Notes under the pieces: model-generated | What the model saw: only the letters and a program-made list of their open reading frames with translations | Database searches by the model: none | Told to the model about the DNA's origin: nothing | Assembly: GCF_000430805.1 (NCBI RefSeq) | Contig: NZ_AUMS01000008.1 | Location: 62,001-126,000 of the forward strand | Length of the DNA: 64,000 nt | Origin: Chitinilyticum aquatile DSM 21506 | Lineage (GTDB): Bacteria > Pseudomonadota > Gammaproteobacteria > Burkholderiales > Chitinibacteraceae | Direction: 5' to 3' | Program-made: the position numbers and the translations under genes | Shown here: piece by piece, positions 8,256 to 17,732 of the stretch | How positions within the stretch are numbered: position 1 is the stretch's first letter | Layout: every line of letters begins with the position of its first letter

Positions 8256-8600
8256 ATGGCCGCCTACGGCTTTTTCGATGATGTAATCCTGCCGGCCTGC
8301 GTTGTCACGGCTTTTGCCGGTTTTTTCCTGCTGCTGGCCATTTCACGAATCCTGTATGACTACATCGAACGCAATTACGGCCTGATGCTGAACAAGACAC
8401 TGAGTTCGACCTTCTGGGTCGACCAGGACATGGCCATGGCCTACGTCGGCGACATCTGGGCACTGACCCGCAGCGGCGAATACCGCCGCATTGAATCCCC
8501 CTTCTGGCGCGGCCTTTTTGCCGTCAATGCGGCCATCGGGCTGGCGACCAGCACCGCACTGGTGGTTCTGATCCTCGGCTTTCTGGGGCTATTCCAGTAG
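8256..8600 (+). CDS. Small two-helix membrane protein of unknown function
   Basis: A 114-aa protein with hydrophobic helices at about residues 10-33 and 87-113. The soluble middle section is rich in aromatic and charged residues (YIERNYGLMLNK, FWVDQDMAMAYVGDIW). I do not recognise a family. Both ends probably sit in the inner membrane with the middle in one compartment. The ATG has a weak GGAG about 10 bp upstream. It ends 25 bp before a strong bidirectional terminator shared with the helicase gene. Confidence 0.65.
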   Translation: MAAYGFFDDVILPACVVTAFAGFFLLLAISRILYDYIERNYGLMLNKTLSSTFWVDQDMAMAYVGDIWALTRSGEYRRIESPFWRGLFAVNAAIGLATSTALVVLILGFLGLFQ

Positions 8601-8625
8601 TTCCGCTAAAAGCCGTTTGCCATGA

Positions 8626-8652
8626 AAAAGCCCGCGTACTGCGCGGGCTTTT
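8626..8652. terminator. Bidirectional terminator
   Basis: AAAAGCCCGCG and CGCGGGCTTTT form a near-perfect stem with A- and T-tracts on both sides. It serves the plus-strand membrane protein gene and the convergent helicase gene. Confidence 0.9.
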
Positions 8653-8657
8653 CTGTC

Positions 8658-10112
8658 TTACTCCTCGGAGCCGGTCTCGACTGCCACCACCGGCGGTCTG
8701 GCTTTCGGCGGCAGGAACAGGGCGGCAATCTGCTGCTGCGGACGGGCTGGCAGCGGAGGCAGATTGGTTGGAAAAACGACACCGGCCATCGGATCGATAT
8801 CGCGATCACGCCGGGGCGCGCGTTCGGCATATGCATCGCGGCGCTGACCATCACGCTCGGAGCGCGGCCTGTCGGTGCGTGCATCACGGCCTGCACGTTC
8901 ACCGCGACTGCTGCCTCGGTCTGTGCGCGCAGCGAAATCATCGCGGCGCGGCGTGCCCAATTGCTCGGTACCCGGCGAGAAGCCCGGAACCGGAATGAGG
9001 GCAAGGTCTTTCTTGATCAGCTTCCTGATCTGCTCGAAGGCTTTTTCCTCTTCCGGTGCCACCAGCGAAATGGCAACGCCTGTCGCGCCGGCACGGCCGG
9101 TACGACCAATGCGATGCACGTAATCTTCCGGATTGTTCGGCAGCTCGAAATTCACCACAAACGGAAGATCGGAAATATCGAGCCCGCGCGCGGCAACATC
9201 GGTCGCCACCAGCACTTTCACGCGGCCTTCCTTGAATCCGGCCAGCGTTTCCATGCGGGCACGCTGCTCGCGGTCACCATGAATGGCCTCGACGGCAAAG
9301 CCGTCCCGCTTCAGGTCACGGCTAAGCTGGTCGGCGTTCTGCTTGGTGCGGGTAAAGACAATCACCTGCTCCATCTCGTGCAGACGGATCAGATGCGCCA
9401 GCAGGGCTTTCTTGCGGTAGCTTTCAACCGGATGCAGTTCCTGCTTCACCGATTCATTGGTGGAATTCTGCCGCTCGACCTGGATGAGCTGTGGCGAACT
9501 CATGAAATCGTCGGCCAGTTTCTTGATTTCCGGGGCAAAGGTTGCCGAGAACAGCAGGGTCTGCTTGCGGGCGGTGCACAGGTTGAAGATGCGGCGGATA
9601 TCGAGAATGAAGCCCATGTCGAGCATGCGGTCGGCTTCGTCCAGAACCAGAATTTCGACCTGGGAAAGATTGACCGATTTCTGCTCGATATGATCCAGCA
9701 GACGGCCAGGCGTTGCGACCAGAATTTCCACTCCGGAGCGCAGCGCGGGAATCTGGCCCTTGATGTCTACCCCGCCATAGACCACGTGATTGCGCAGTTT
9801 GCTGTACTTGGCGTAGGTGGTGACACTGTCGTGCACCTGGTCAGCCAGCTCGCGGGTCGGCGTGAGCACCAGCGCACGGATCGGGTGCTTGGCTGGTGAA
9901 ACACTGCTGCTGGCGTGCTTCAAAAGGCGTTGCAGAATCGGCAGGGTAAATGCGGCGGTCTTGCCTGTGCCTGTTTGCGCGGCACCAAGCACATCCTGGC
10001 CTGCCAGCACAACGGGAATCGCGGCAGCCTGAATCGGAGTCGGATTCTCGTATCCCTGTTCGCTTACGGCCTTGAGCAATTCCGGCGCCAGGCCGAGCGC
10101 TGCAAATGTCAT
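8658..10112 (-). CDS. rhlE: DEAD-box ATP-dependent RNA helicase, RhlE type
   Basis: A 484-aa RNA helicase acting in ribosome assembly or mRNA remodelling. It has a Q motif (YENPTPIQ), Walker A AQTGTGKT, VLDEADRM, the SAT motif LLFSATF, and HRIGRTGR, in order across two RecA-like domains (about residues 1-370). The basic, arginine/aspartate-rich low-complexity tail after about residue 385 (repeated RTDR/GRDAR units) is typical of RNA-tethering tails and of RhlE orthologues. The ATG at 10112 gives MTFAALGL; an upstream reading to 10151 is unlikely. Confidence 0.93.
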   Translation of the reverse strand: MTFAALGLAPELLKAVSEQGYENPTPIQAAAIPVVLAGQDVLGAAQTGTGKTAAFTLPILQRLLKHASSSVSPAKHPIRALVLTPTRELADQVHDSVTTYAKYSKLRNHVVYGGVDIKGQIPALRSGVEILVATPGRLLDHIEQKSVNLSQVEILVLDEADRMLDMGFILDIRRIFNLCTARKQTLLFSATFAPEIKKLADDFMSSPQLIQVERQNSTNESVKQELHPVESYRKKALLAHLIRLHEMEQVIVFTRTKQNADQLSRDLKRDGFAVEAIHGDREQRARMETLAGFKEGRVKVLVATDVAARGLDISDLPFVVNFELPNNPEDYVHRIGRTGRAGATGVAISLVAPEEEKAFEQIRKLIKKDLALIPVPGFSPGTEQLGTPRRDDFAARTDRGSSRGERAGRDARTDRPRSERDGQRRDAYAERAPRRDRDIDPMAGVVFPTNLPPLPARPQQQIAALFLPPKARPPVVAVETGSEE

Positions 10113-10292
10113 CCTTTTGTTACTCCAGTGTGCAAAAAATAAGCAGCTCATTCTACACCAAGCGCCCTCCCCTGCCTACCTGACACTGCCGGCCGGCAGC
10201 AGGGAAAAGGCCAGAAATCCATAGCCTGAGCCCAGGATACACACTAAACTGACGCCCATTCATGCCATTCAAAGTCTTGTCCAGGAGGCTCC

Positions 10293-11201
10293 ATGTTCGA
10301 CCAGGCCAGAACCACCCTCACCACCATCCGTGACCTGCACCGCTTTGCAGTCAGCCGCTTCCGCGCCGCCGAGCTGTTCTACGGCCACGGCACCGACAAT
10401 GCCTGGGACGAGGCTGCCTACCTTATTCTTGCCACGCTGAAGCTGCCGCTGGACCGGCTGGAGGCGGTCTACGATGCCAAACTGCTGCCAGGCGAACTCG
10501 AGCAGGTTCTGGCCGTGCTGCAGGCCCGAGCTGAAACCCGCAAGCCGGCCGCCTACCTGACCAGAGAAGCCTTTCTGGGCGAATACCGCTTCTATGTTGA
10601 CGAACGCGTGATCGTGCCCCGTTCCTTCATCGCCGAAATCCTGAATAAGGGCGGACTCGACCCCTGGATCGAACATCCGGAGCTGGTCCATCGCGCGCTC
10701 GACCTGTGCACCGGCTCAGGCTGCCTCGCCATCCTGCTGGCAGAACACTTCCCTGATGCGCAGGTGGATGCGGTCGACCTTAGCCCGGATGCCCTCGATG
10801 TCGCCGAACTGAATGTTGTGGACTACCATCTCGGCGAGCGGATTGACCTGCTTGACGGCGACCTCTTCGGCCCGCTGGAAGGCGAAATGTATGACCTGAT
10901 CATTTCCAATCCGCCCTATGTCGACGCGCACAGCATGGACGAGTTGCCGGACGAATATCGGCACGAGCCGGAAATGGCGCTCGGCAGCGGTGAAGACGGA
11001 CTGGACATCACACGCCGCATTCTGGCGGAGGCCAGTGCGCACCTGAATCCCTTTGGTGTCCTCGTCGTCGAAATCGGCCACAACCGCGATGAACTGGAAG
11101 CCAATTTCCCCGAACTGCCGTTTGTCTGGCTCGACACGGAGTCAGGCGACGGCTTTGTATTCCTGCTCACGCGGGAAATGCTGCTTGAGGCCGGCTACTG
11201 A
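10293..11201 (+). CDS. prmB: Ribosomal protein L3 N5-glutamine methyltransferase PrmB
   Basis: A 302-aa SAM-dependent class I methyltransferase that methylates a glutamine of ribosomal protein L3. The SAM-binding loop is DLCTGSGCLAI, and the glutamine-binding NPPY motif appears as ISNPPYVDAHSM. The N-terminal helical domain is PrmB-like (FYGHGTDNAWDEA), which separates it from the release-factor enzyme PrmC. A perfect AGGAGG lies 4 bp before the ATG. The gene appears monocistronic, with a strong terminator after it. Confidence 0.93.
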   Translation: MFDQARTTLTTIRDLHRFAVSRFRAAELFYGHGTDNAWDEAAYLILATLKLPLDRLEAVYDAKLLPGELEQVLAVLQARAETRKPAAYLTREAFLGEYRFYVDERVIVPRSFIAEILNKGGLDPWIEHPELVHRALDLCTGSGCLAILLAEHFPDAQVDAVDLSPDALDVAELNVVDYHLGERIDLLDGDLFGPLEGEMYDLIISNPPYVDAHSMDELPDEYRHEPEMALGSGEDGLDITRRILAEASAHLNPFGVLVVEIGHNRDELEANFPELPFVWLDTESGDGFVFLLTREMLLEAGY

Positions 11202-11224
11202 CCGGCAGTGCACCCCAAGCACAC

Positions 11225-11252
11225 AAAAAAGGAGCCTGGCGGCTCCTTTTTT
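11225..11252. terminator. Bidirectional terminator after prmB
   Basis: AAAAAAGGAGCC / GGCTCCTTTTTT with loop TGGC is a perfect 12-bp stem. It serves prmB and the convergent ankyrin gene. Confidence 0.92.
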
Positions 11253-11268
11253 GCTGCCTGCAGCCAGC

Positions 11269-12180
11269 TCAGAACAGCGCAGGCAAGCGGGTATCCGAAC
11301 TCATCAGCGCCAGCTCCAGCGGGGTATGCCCTGCCCAGTTGACAATGGTGCGGTCAGCGCCATAACTCAGCAGCAGCTCGACCATCCGCGCCTGCTTGGA
11401 CGTCACGGCCATATGCAGCGCGGTATCCTGCCGCGCATCCTGGCGCTGGATATCCGCGCCAGCTTCCAGAAGGCGCACCACCGAGCGCATCTTGCCTCCC
11501 TGCACGGCAAGATGGCAGGGCGTCAGCCCCTTCTTGTCGGCGGCATTGACATCGGCACCCGCATTGATCAGCAACTCCAGCGTATCCGCACTACCAGACT
11601 GTGCGGCCAGATGCAGCGGTGTGCGCCCCTGGCTGTCTGCCGCATCCACCTGCCCGCCCAGACGCAGAATCGCTTCAACACACTGAGCATGACCATACTC
11701 GGCAGCGCCATGCAGGGCCGTTGCTCCGCCAATTCCGGAAGGAATATTGATGGTCAGACCGGCATCAAGATGCTTGCGGATGGAATCCAGATCAGCGCGC
11801 TGTGCGGCTTCATGCAGCGTTTCCGGTGTCAGCAGGCTTTCATTGCTGCGTTTCTCGCCCTGCAACATCTCGGCGGTTTCCCACACATCATCAAAATGGG
11901 ACAACGCTCCGGCAGCCTGCAGACGCATCGATTCAGTCATGTGAGACTTGATCCACGCATGCAGATGGAACAGATCCTTGGCGACCGCCTCGGGAAATCC
12001 TTCTCGCCCGCCGCGCTGGTCAAACAGCAAACCGTTGAGGTAGACCATGACATCCGGCGTCCCCCACAGCGTCACGATCCGCTCAACGATGCGCGGGTAG
12101 TGTTCGGCCAAGGCGTGCGGGTATTGGGTCTCGTCGCCCCCCAGCTTGTGCAGCAAGTTCTCGTTCATGACCTTTGCCAT
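11269..12180 (-). CDS. Ankyrin-repeat protein
   Basis: A 303-aa cytoplasmic protein without signal peptide. Residues about 1-110 form a conserved-looking helical domain (HALAEHYPRIVERI, FPEAVAKDLFHLH) that I do not recognise. The C-terminal half holds about five ankyrin repeats with the TALHGAAEYGH, TPLHLAAQSG, TPCHLAVQGG, TALHMAVTS and TPLELAL signatures. It is likely a protein-protein interaction module with unknown partner. The start could be 12180 or the ATG four codons later (12168); neither has a well-spaced ribosome site. Confidence 0.8.
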   Translation of the reverse strand: MAKVMNENLLHKLGGDETQYPHALAEHYPRIVERIVTLWGTPDVMVYLNGLLFDQRGGREGFPEAVAKDLFHLHAWIKSHMTESMRLQAAGALSHFDDVWETAEMLQGEKRSNESLLTPETLHEAAQRADLDSIRKHLDAGLTINIPSGIGGATALHGAAEYGHAQCVEAILRLGGQVDAADSQGRTPLHLAAQSGSADTLELLINAGADVNAADKKGLTPCHLAVQGGKMRSVVRLLEAGADIQRQDARQDTALHMAVTSKQARMVELLLSYGADRTIVNWAGHTPLELALMSSDTRLPALF

Positions 12181-12252
12181 CCTTGACTGGTGATGTTTCA
12201 GTCTAGAACGCAGCAAGCACAGTGCAAGTTGCGCAGTATTCCGTCTGGCGGT

Positions 12253-13080
12253 TCAGCGCAATGACAGACTTTCCTGACAACACCGGTCTGCCAGGGTCTG
12301 CTGCAGAGCCCCGTTCAGCGGCAGAATCTGCCAGTTCCGTTCTCCAAGCATCCGCACTGGCAGCAGGCCGAAAAGGCTGTTGCACAACCAGACCTGCTCG
12401 GCCTCCAGCAACTCCGCCAGCAGAAAATCACTGGGTATTACCGTATAGCCCTTTTCAGCAAAGAGCTCCATGACAATACCCCGCATCACGCCGGCAACGC
12501 CACTCGCCGCCAGCGTCGGGGTCAGCACCTGCCCACCACGCAGAATCAGCACATTGCTGAACACACCTTCGACCACCAGCCCGTCGCGATCCAGCAGCAG
12601 CCCCTCGAAAATGGCCGGATCACTCCACTCACGCCGTGCCAGCACATTTTCCAGGCGATTGAGGTGCTTGATACCCGCCAGCGCCGGCTGCCAGCTGGCG
12701 CAGGTGTCGCACACGCGAATCACGACGCCTTCATCCCGCAGCGCTGACGGGTAAGCGGGCAAGGGTGCGGCCAGTACCATTCGTGTTGGCAGGATATCCG
12801 CCGGTACAGCATAGCCACGCGCCGATTCCCCCCGGCTGACGATGATTTTCACCACCGCATTCTCGACTCCCAGCCGATGAAGGTCCGCCAGCAGCACTTC
12901 CTCGCTGGGGCAGGCGATGCCCAGTGCGGCGCAATCCGCTGCCAGCTTTGCATGGTGCCGCGACCAGAATGGCACGCGGCCATCTTGCACCTGCAGCGTA
13001 CGAAACACGCCATCGCCAAACTGAATAGTCCGATCAGTCAGATTCAGATGATCGGTGGGCTGGCCGTTGACGAGCCTCAT
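12253..13080 (-). CDS. pabC: Aminodeoxychorismate lyase PabC
   Basis: A 275-aa class IV PLP enzyme that cleaves 4-amino-4-deoxychorismate to p-aminobenzoate and pyruvate for folate synthesis. The N-terminus LTDRTIQFGDGVFRT and the PLP lysine in GIKHLNRLENVLARRE are diagnostic; GVFSNVLI and GVMRGIV carry phosphate-binding positions. Its start overlaps the pabB stop by 4 bp, so the two are translationally coupled. In many bacteria pabC sits at the end of the fab cluster. Here it follows pabB instead. Confidence 0.92.
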   Translation of the reverse strand: MRLVNGQPTDHLNLTDRTIQFGDGVFRTLQVQDGRVPFWSRHHAKLAADCAALGIACPSEEVLLADLHRLGVENAVVKIIVSRGESARGYAVPADILPTRMVLAAPLPAYPSALRDEGVVIRVCDTCASWQPALAGIKHLNRLENVLARREWSDPAIFEGLLLDRDGLVVEGVFSNVLILRGGQVLTPTLAASGVAGVMRGIVMELFAEKGYTVIPSDFLLAELLEAEQVWLCNSLFGLLPVRMLGERNWQILPLNGALQQTLADRCCQESLSLR

Positions 13081-14375
13081 CCGGCGACTCCCAGCGCGCG
13101 CAGGAGTCCGCGCGCCTTGTGCCGGGTCTCGGTCAGCTCGCGTTCGGCATCCGAGTCGGCAACGATGCCCGCACCGGCACGGAAGTAAAGCCGGTCATCC
13201 TGCATCAGGAAGGTGCGGATCAGGATATTCAGATCGAGCGAACCATCCCGGTTGATGTAGCCGAGGCTGCCGGTATAGGCCGCGCGCGGGCGGTCCTCCA
13301 GCTCGCGAATGATCTGCATGCAGCGCACCTTGGGACAGCCGGTGATGGTGCCGCCGGGAAACAGCGCACGCAGCACATCGGCCGCCGTCATGCCCGCGCG
13401 CAGTTGCGCGCGAATGTTCGATTCGATGTGGTGCACGAAGGCATAGGTTTCCACGGCCATCAATTCATCGACATGCACCGTTCCCGGCACCGCAATCCGG
13501 CCGAGATCGTTGCGCTCGAGATCGACGAGCATGATGTGCTCGGCACGTTCCTTGGGCGTATCGATCAGTTGCTGCTTGAGCCGCGCGTCCTCGACCGGAT
13601 CGGTCGAGCGCGGGTGCGTGCCGGCAATCGGCCGGGTCTGCACCACGCCAACACGCACACTGACCAGACGCTCAGGCGACGAGCTGACAATCTGCACGCT
13701 CCCCAGATCCAGCAACGCTGAAAACGGTGCCGGATTGGCCTGGCGCAAGGCGGCAAACACGTCGCACGCCGCACCGGCGGCCAGCGCTACATCCCAGCCC
13801 CTGGAGAGGTTCACCTGGAAGACATCGCCGTCGTAAATGTACTGCTTGCAGCGCGCCACCCCGGCCAGAAAGGCGGCCGGATCATCTTCCGTGATCTGAG
13901 CAACCTGCAGGGCCTGCGGCAGCCAGGCAGGCGCACCATCCAGCAAGGCCTGCAGCTCGTCGAGTTGCGCGGGCGTCTCAGCCAGCAGCGTCACGGCGCC
14001 GCTGGCGCGCTCGACCAGTACGGCAGCCGGGCAGCGAATCAGCGCGGCCAGCGGGGCCGCATCGCCGACACGCGCAGGCACGCTCGGCTCGAAGGTTTCC
14101 AGCAGTTCGTAAGCGGCATAGACCAGCCAGCCACCATGAAACGGCAGGCCACATCCGGGCAGGGGCATTTGCGGCAAGGCCGCGAGGTCGGCAACGAACT
14201 GCGCCCCTTCGTGGCAAGCGTAGAGGCGCAGCTCCTGCGGCAGCGCGAACAGCATGTCCCAGCCGCTGTCGCGCGCCGATTGCAGAAGCGCGGGGAAATG
14301 CGCAGGATCACGGGCGGCCAGCGCCATCAGGTCGAGCCCGGGCGGACCGCTGCGGGTATGAATCTCGGTAGACAT
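13077..14375 (-). CDS. pabB: Aminodeoxychorismate synthase component I PabB
   Basis: A 432-aa chorismate-utilising enzyme that aminates chorismate, with a PabA-type glutaminase encoded elsewhere. C-terminal chorismate-binding motifs are clear: LVDLERNDLGR, FPGGTITGCPK, YTGSLGYI and FRAGAGIVADS. The motif PIAGTHPR has alanine where the PabB of E. coli has lysine (PIKGT), a TrpE-like feature. The coupled pabC supports PabB. The start at 14375 (MSTEIHTRS) is chosen over an ATG three codons upstream at 14384; neither has a clear ribosome site. Confidence 0.85.
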   Translation of the reverse strand: MSTEIHTRSGPPGLDLMALAARDPAHFPALLQSARDSGWDMLFALPQELRLYACHEGAQFVADLAALPQMPLPGCGLPFHGGWLVYAAYELLETFEPSVPARVGDAAPLAALIRCPAAVLVERASGAVTLLAETPAQLDELQALLDGAPAWLPQALQVAQITEDDPAAFLAGVARCKQYIYDGDVFQVNLSRGWDVALAAGAACDVFAALRQANPAPFSALLDLGSVQIVSSSPERLVSVRVGVVQTRPIAGTHPRSTDPVEDARLKQQLIDTPKERAEHIMLVDLERNDLGRIAVPGTVHVDELMAVETYAFVHHIESNIRAQLRAGMTAADVLRALFPGGTITGCPKVRCMQIIRELEDRPRAAYTGSLGYINRDGSLDLNILIRTFLMQDDRLYFRAGAGIVADSDAERELTETRHKARGLLRALGVAG

Positions 14376-14446
14376 GGCGCGCATTCTAGCTTGAAAATGG
14401 CCCGAACAGCCCAAGTTCAAGCCCGTGCCATCCGAGGAACTCCGCC

Positions 14447-14974
14447 ATGCTGCTCCGCCTGCTTGCCCCCCTGTTTCTGACGACAGTACTGCTGTACCTG
14501 CCCGCACACGCCGCCGGTGTGCAGACGGTGCCAGCCGTCGACTTGCAGCGCTATCTCGGGCACTGGTACGAAATTGCCGCCTTTCCGATGCGCTTTCAGG
14601 CGCATTGTGTCGGGGAGACTACGGCACAGTACAGCCTGCGCGACGATGGGCAGATCAGTGTCGTGAACCGCTGCAAGACCGCGAGCGGCGAATTCGACAG
14701 CGCCAGCGGGCGCGCGAAAGTCGAGCCCAACAGCGGCAATGCCCGCTTGCGGGTGACCTTTTTCTGGCCCTTCTATGGCGATTACTGGATCATCGGCCTC
14801 GACCCGGATTACCAGTGGGCCGTGGTCGGCCACCCGGAGCGCGAGTACCTCTGGATACTGAGCCGCAACCCGCAACTGCCACAGCCAGCGCTGGATGCGG
14901 CCCTCGCGAGCGCCAGGGCACAGGGCTACACCCTGGAAAAACTGCGCTATACGCCGCAGTCCACCGCGCCCTGA
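14447..14974 (+). CDS. Lipocalin family protein (Blc-like)
   Basis: A 175-aa exported lipocalin. A signal peptide of about 22 residues ends in AHAAG without a lipobox cysteine, so it is probably periplasmic rather than an outer-membrane lipoprotein like E. coli Blc. The lipocalin signature YLGHWYEIAAFP is followed by the conserved C-x-x-E-T-TAQY strand and by YWIIGLDPDYQWAVVGHP. It probably binds lipids or other hydrophobic ligands. It is divergent from pabB, with 71 bp between starts. Confidence 0.88.
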   Translation: MLLRLLAPLFLTTVLLYLPAHAAGVQTVPAVDLQRYLGHWYEIAAFPMRFQAHCVGETTAQYSLRDDGQISVVNRCKTASGEFDSASGRAKVEPNSGNARLRVTFFWPFYGDYWIIGLDPDYQWAVVGHPEREYLWILSRNPQLPQPALDAALASARAQGYTLEKLRYTPQSTAP

Positions 14975-15057
14975 CACTGCGTCGTAAAACGGGGGCAGGC
15001 TGTGCTACCACAGTCTGCTCAGGATGACCACCGGACTGCCACGGCGAATACCAATAA

Positions 15058-15106
15058 GGGTATCAAGCCAAAGCCATTTATATTAAATGGCTACAGATCA
15101 ATACCC
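15058..15106. repeat. Dispersed palindromic repeat, copy 4 (lipocalin-DUF1631)
   Basis: A near-consensus copy: GGGTAT, AAGCCATTTA, loop, TAAATGGCTACAG, CAATACCC. Both ends are intact. It lies between two convergent genes, 8 bp from the DUF1631 stop. Confidence 0.85.
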
Positions 15107-15114
15107 GGCAAGCA

Positions 15115-17565
15115 CTACTGCGGATGCTGCGCATCCATGGCATCGGCCGTATTCAGCAGCGAGGCAATAGCCCGCTCGAAGAGCGGCGCGTCTTCCAGCA
15201 GGCGCAGGCGCCCATTGGCCAGCATGCGGCGGAACACGGAAACACTGAGCAGGCTGGGAGCCGCCTCGCCATCGAGCGTGAGAACCATGCTGGATTCGGT
15301 CGGGCTCATCCAGCACAGCTTGGCCTTGACCGGCTGGCCAACCAGATTGATTTCGATGGTGACGCCTGCGCGCAGGCTGGCCATCATCTGCGCAACACTG
15401 TCTTCCTCCGGCGCGGGCGCATCATTCCGCGCGACATCACTGCGCGCAGCGCTCTCCTCGACCAGGCGGTCGATCTGCCTGAGTTCGACGGCAATTTCGC
15501 CAATGGCCTCCTCCAGCAGCACGGGATTGACCGCGTCCAGCGTCACCAGATTGCTGCTGTCGACCTCTTCGGCGGTCTGGCCGATGAAATCGGTAAAGCG
15601 GGCGCGCAGCTCGGCCACGCTGGGCACCTGCACGTTGCTGCTGGTGATACGCAGGGCGTGCCGATGCGCATCAACCAGCCAGCTCTGGAAGGCCTGCCTC
15701 TGTGCAACAGTCCACGGCGTATGCTGCAAGCCTTCGGTCAGCGTGGCCAGCAGTGACGGAATCATCGTCAGCAGCTCCTGCCGCTCGGCCCGATCCGTCT
15801 TGGGAGCGATGCTCCACAGCAGCTCCGGCACCAGCATGCGATAGCGCAAGGCAGTAACGGCATCGTCACGCTCGGCATGTTCGATCGCATAGGCCCAGGT
15901 GTTGACGAAGAAATCACGCAACTGGGCGTCCAGCGTAAAGGCGGCCAGCGCCTCGGCCGACTGTGCGCTGACACGCGCATAGCGCAGCGTGCGGCCTTCG
16001 GCATGCTCCATGGCCCGGGCGGCGCGATCGACCTTGTCATCCCCGGCACGCAGCTCACGGGCGATGAAGGCGTCAAGCTCGTCCAGCATGCGCGCAAACA
16101 GCGCCACATCCTCTTCGTCTTCCGTCAGCAGCGCCTCGATGATGCGGCGAATTTCGGCGGTGATGCGCTCGGCGTTGGGATCCAGCTGCTGCAGGCCTTG
16201 GGCAATCGAACCGATGCGGTTGACCAGCAGACGGGCCGGATGGTGTTTCTGCGAGAAGAGTGCCGGATTCTGCAAGGCGGATTTCAGCACCAGCAACTGC
16301 AGCCGCCCGAGCTGGGCGCGGATTTCGGCCGGCACCTGACCATCGCGCAGAATGAACTCGAACAGCATCCCGACGATGTCGATGATCATCTGCTCGTTGA
16401 TGTCTTCGGTCGCCTCGCTGAGCTGCGGGCGCATTTCCAGGATCAGGTTGCGCACCTGCCCCTGCGCATCAAGCAGGGGCTCTTGTCCGGCAATGCTGGC
16501 CTGCTGCAGGGTATCGATCGATTGCGTCAATGAGGCCGTCATGGGCTCGCCGGCGCGGCCGGCGCCGCCATGGCCGCTGAACAGCTGCCTGACGGCGTGG
16601 CCGATTCCCTGCACGCTGGCAAGCCAGCCACCGTGCTGCGATCCGGAATGGCCGGGTGCTGCCGGCGCATTCATCATGGCATCCATGCCTGACCATGCCT
16701 GCGGTGCTGCAGCCGGCATGCCTCCCGCCGGCTCGATACCACCAGCCTGGGCACGCACCAGCTCAAGCAGGCGGTTCAGCCGTTGCGGCCCTGCTGCCTG
16801 CGCAGGTGCAACATCAACCGCATGCGGTTGCCCCACGCTGCCCGGATGCATGTCAGCCGCTGCGCTGCCAGCGCTCACGGCCTCGCTGGCCTGCGTTGCA
16901 GTCGGCATGTGCCCAGGCAACTGGCGTACCCGCAACTGCAATTGCGCAGCAATGCCCTTGCTCGCCAGCAACTGGTTCAGCTCTTCGTAAATACCGCTGA
17001 CCTTGCTCATCAGCTCACCCGCCATCACGGCGGTCAGCAGATCGTGCTGTGTGGGCGTCAGCCCGAGGTGCTCGACGGCAAGACTCAGGCAGCGTGAAAT
17101 CAGGTAGGGGCGGAACGGATTTTCCCGCTCGTTGATATTGTCCTGGTCGAACAGCACCGCCATGCGGATATTGAGGTCGCGCAGCTGCTCTTCGGCCATG
17201 TTGCGCATGCGGGTGGTGATTTCGTCGATGCGCAACTCGCCATCAAAGACCGAGGCATCGACCAGCGACAGCGACTGGCTGCTGAACGCCGAGGAAAAGG
17301 AAGGCCGGAAGGACGCATAGGCCGTCTGGTAGCTGCGGTTGAGCAAACGCTCCATCGAGGAAATCAGGGATTCCTGGATTTCATGCTCGCGCGACATCAG
17401 CACAACGCGGATATCCAGCAGGTCGCGCTGCTCGGTCAGATTGCGGGCGTGATCAGCCATGCCGAACAGCGTTTCCGCCGTACGCCCGGTCAGGCCGTGT
17501 ACGGCCACATTGAACGCCCGCAAGAACGCAGTCCGGGTTGCGGTGAGCAGTTCGTTCCTGTCCAT
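15115..17565 (-). CDS. DUF1631 family large cytoplasmic protein
   Basis: An 816-aa protein without signal or membrane segment. Helical N- and C-terminal regions flank a low-complexity linker (about residues 230-330) rich in A, G, P, Q and M. The conserved N-terminus (TAFLRAFNVAVHGLTGR...LFGMADHARN) and C-terminus resemble what I recall of DUF1631 proteins of betaproteobacteria. The C-terminal 110 residues contain a beta-rich part (VTIEINLVGQPVKAKLCWMSP) reminiscent of PilZ-like folds; this is a guess. The start is the ATG at 17565. It appears monocistronic. Confidence 0.75.
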   Translation of the reverse strand: MDRNELLTATRTAFLRAFNVAVHGLTGRTAETLFGMADHARNLTEQRDLLDIRVVLMSREHEIQESLISSMERLLNRSYQTAYASFRPSFSSAFSSQSLSLVDASVFDGELRIDEITTRMRNMAEEQLRDLNIRMAVLFDQDNINERENPFRPYLISRCLSLAVEHLGLTPTQHDLLTAVMAGELMSKVSGIYEELNQLLASKGIAAQLQLRVRQLPGHMPTATQASEAVSAGSAAADMHPGSVGQPHAVDVAPAQAAGPQRLNRLLELVRAQAGGIEPAGGMPAAAPQAWSGMDAMMNAPAAPGHSGSQHGGWLASVQGIGHAVRQLFSGHGGAGRAGEPMTASLTQSIDTLQQASIAGQEPLLDAQGQVRNLILEMRPQLSEATEDINEQMIIDIVGMLFEFILRDGQVPAEIRAQLGRLQLLVLKSALQNPALFSQKHHPARLLVNRIGSIAQGLQQLDPNAERITAEIRRIIEALLTEDEEDVALFARMLDELDAFIARELRAGDDKVDRAARAMEHAEGRTLRYARVSAQSAEALAAFTLDAQLRDFFVNTWAYAIEHAERDDAVTALRYRMLVPELLWSIAPKTDRAERQELLTMIPSLLATLTEGLQHTPWTVAQRQAFQSWLVDAHRHALRITSSNVQVPSVAELRARFTDFIGQTAEEVDSSNLVTLDAVNPVLLEEAIGEIAVELRQIDRLVEESAARSDVARNDAPAPEEDSVAQMMASLRAGVTIEINLVGQPVKAKLCWMSPTESSMVLTLDGEAAPSLLSVSVFRRMLANGRLRLLEDAPLFERAIASLLNTADAMDAQHPQ

Positions 17566-17687
17566 GGTAACTCGAGATAGGGAAAAGGATTGGCAAAGCC
17601 GCGTATTATGCAGGCAGCGAGGCAATTATAGTGCGGGTTTTACATTACCCGCCGACGAAACCCCGGCACTCAGATGCCAAAATGCAA

Positions 17688-17710
17688 ACAGCCACCCGAA
17701 GGTGGCTGTC
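17688..17710. terminator. Hairpin terminator after fabF
   Basis: ACAGCCACC / GGTGGCTGT with loop CGAA forms a 9-bp stem 23 bp beyond the fabF stop. The downstream U-tract on the minus strand is weak (TTTGCATTTTGG). Confidence 0.6.
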
Positions 17711-17732
17711 CGTTTTCCGTATTTCGCGACCG

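Noticed and set aside
13077-14375. Anthranilate synthase TrpE as identity of this gene, because of PIAGT
   Set aside because: The coupled pabC downstream and overall length favour PabB; the alanine is reported as a finding instead.
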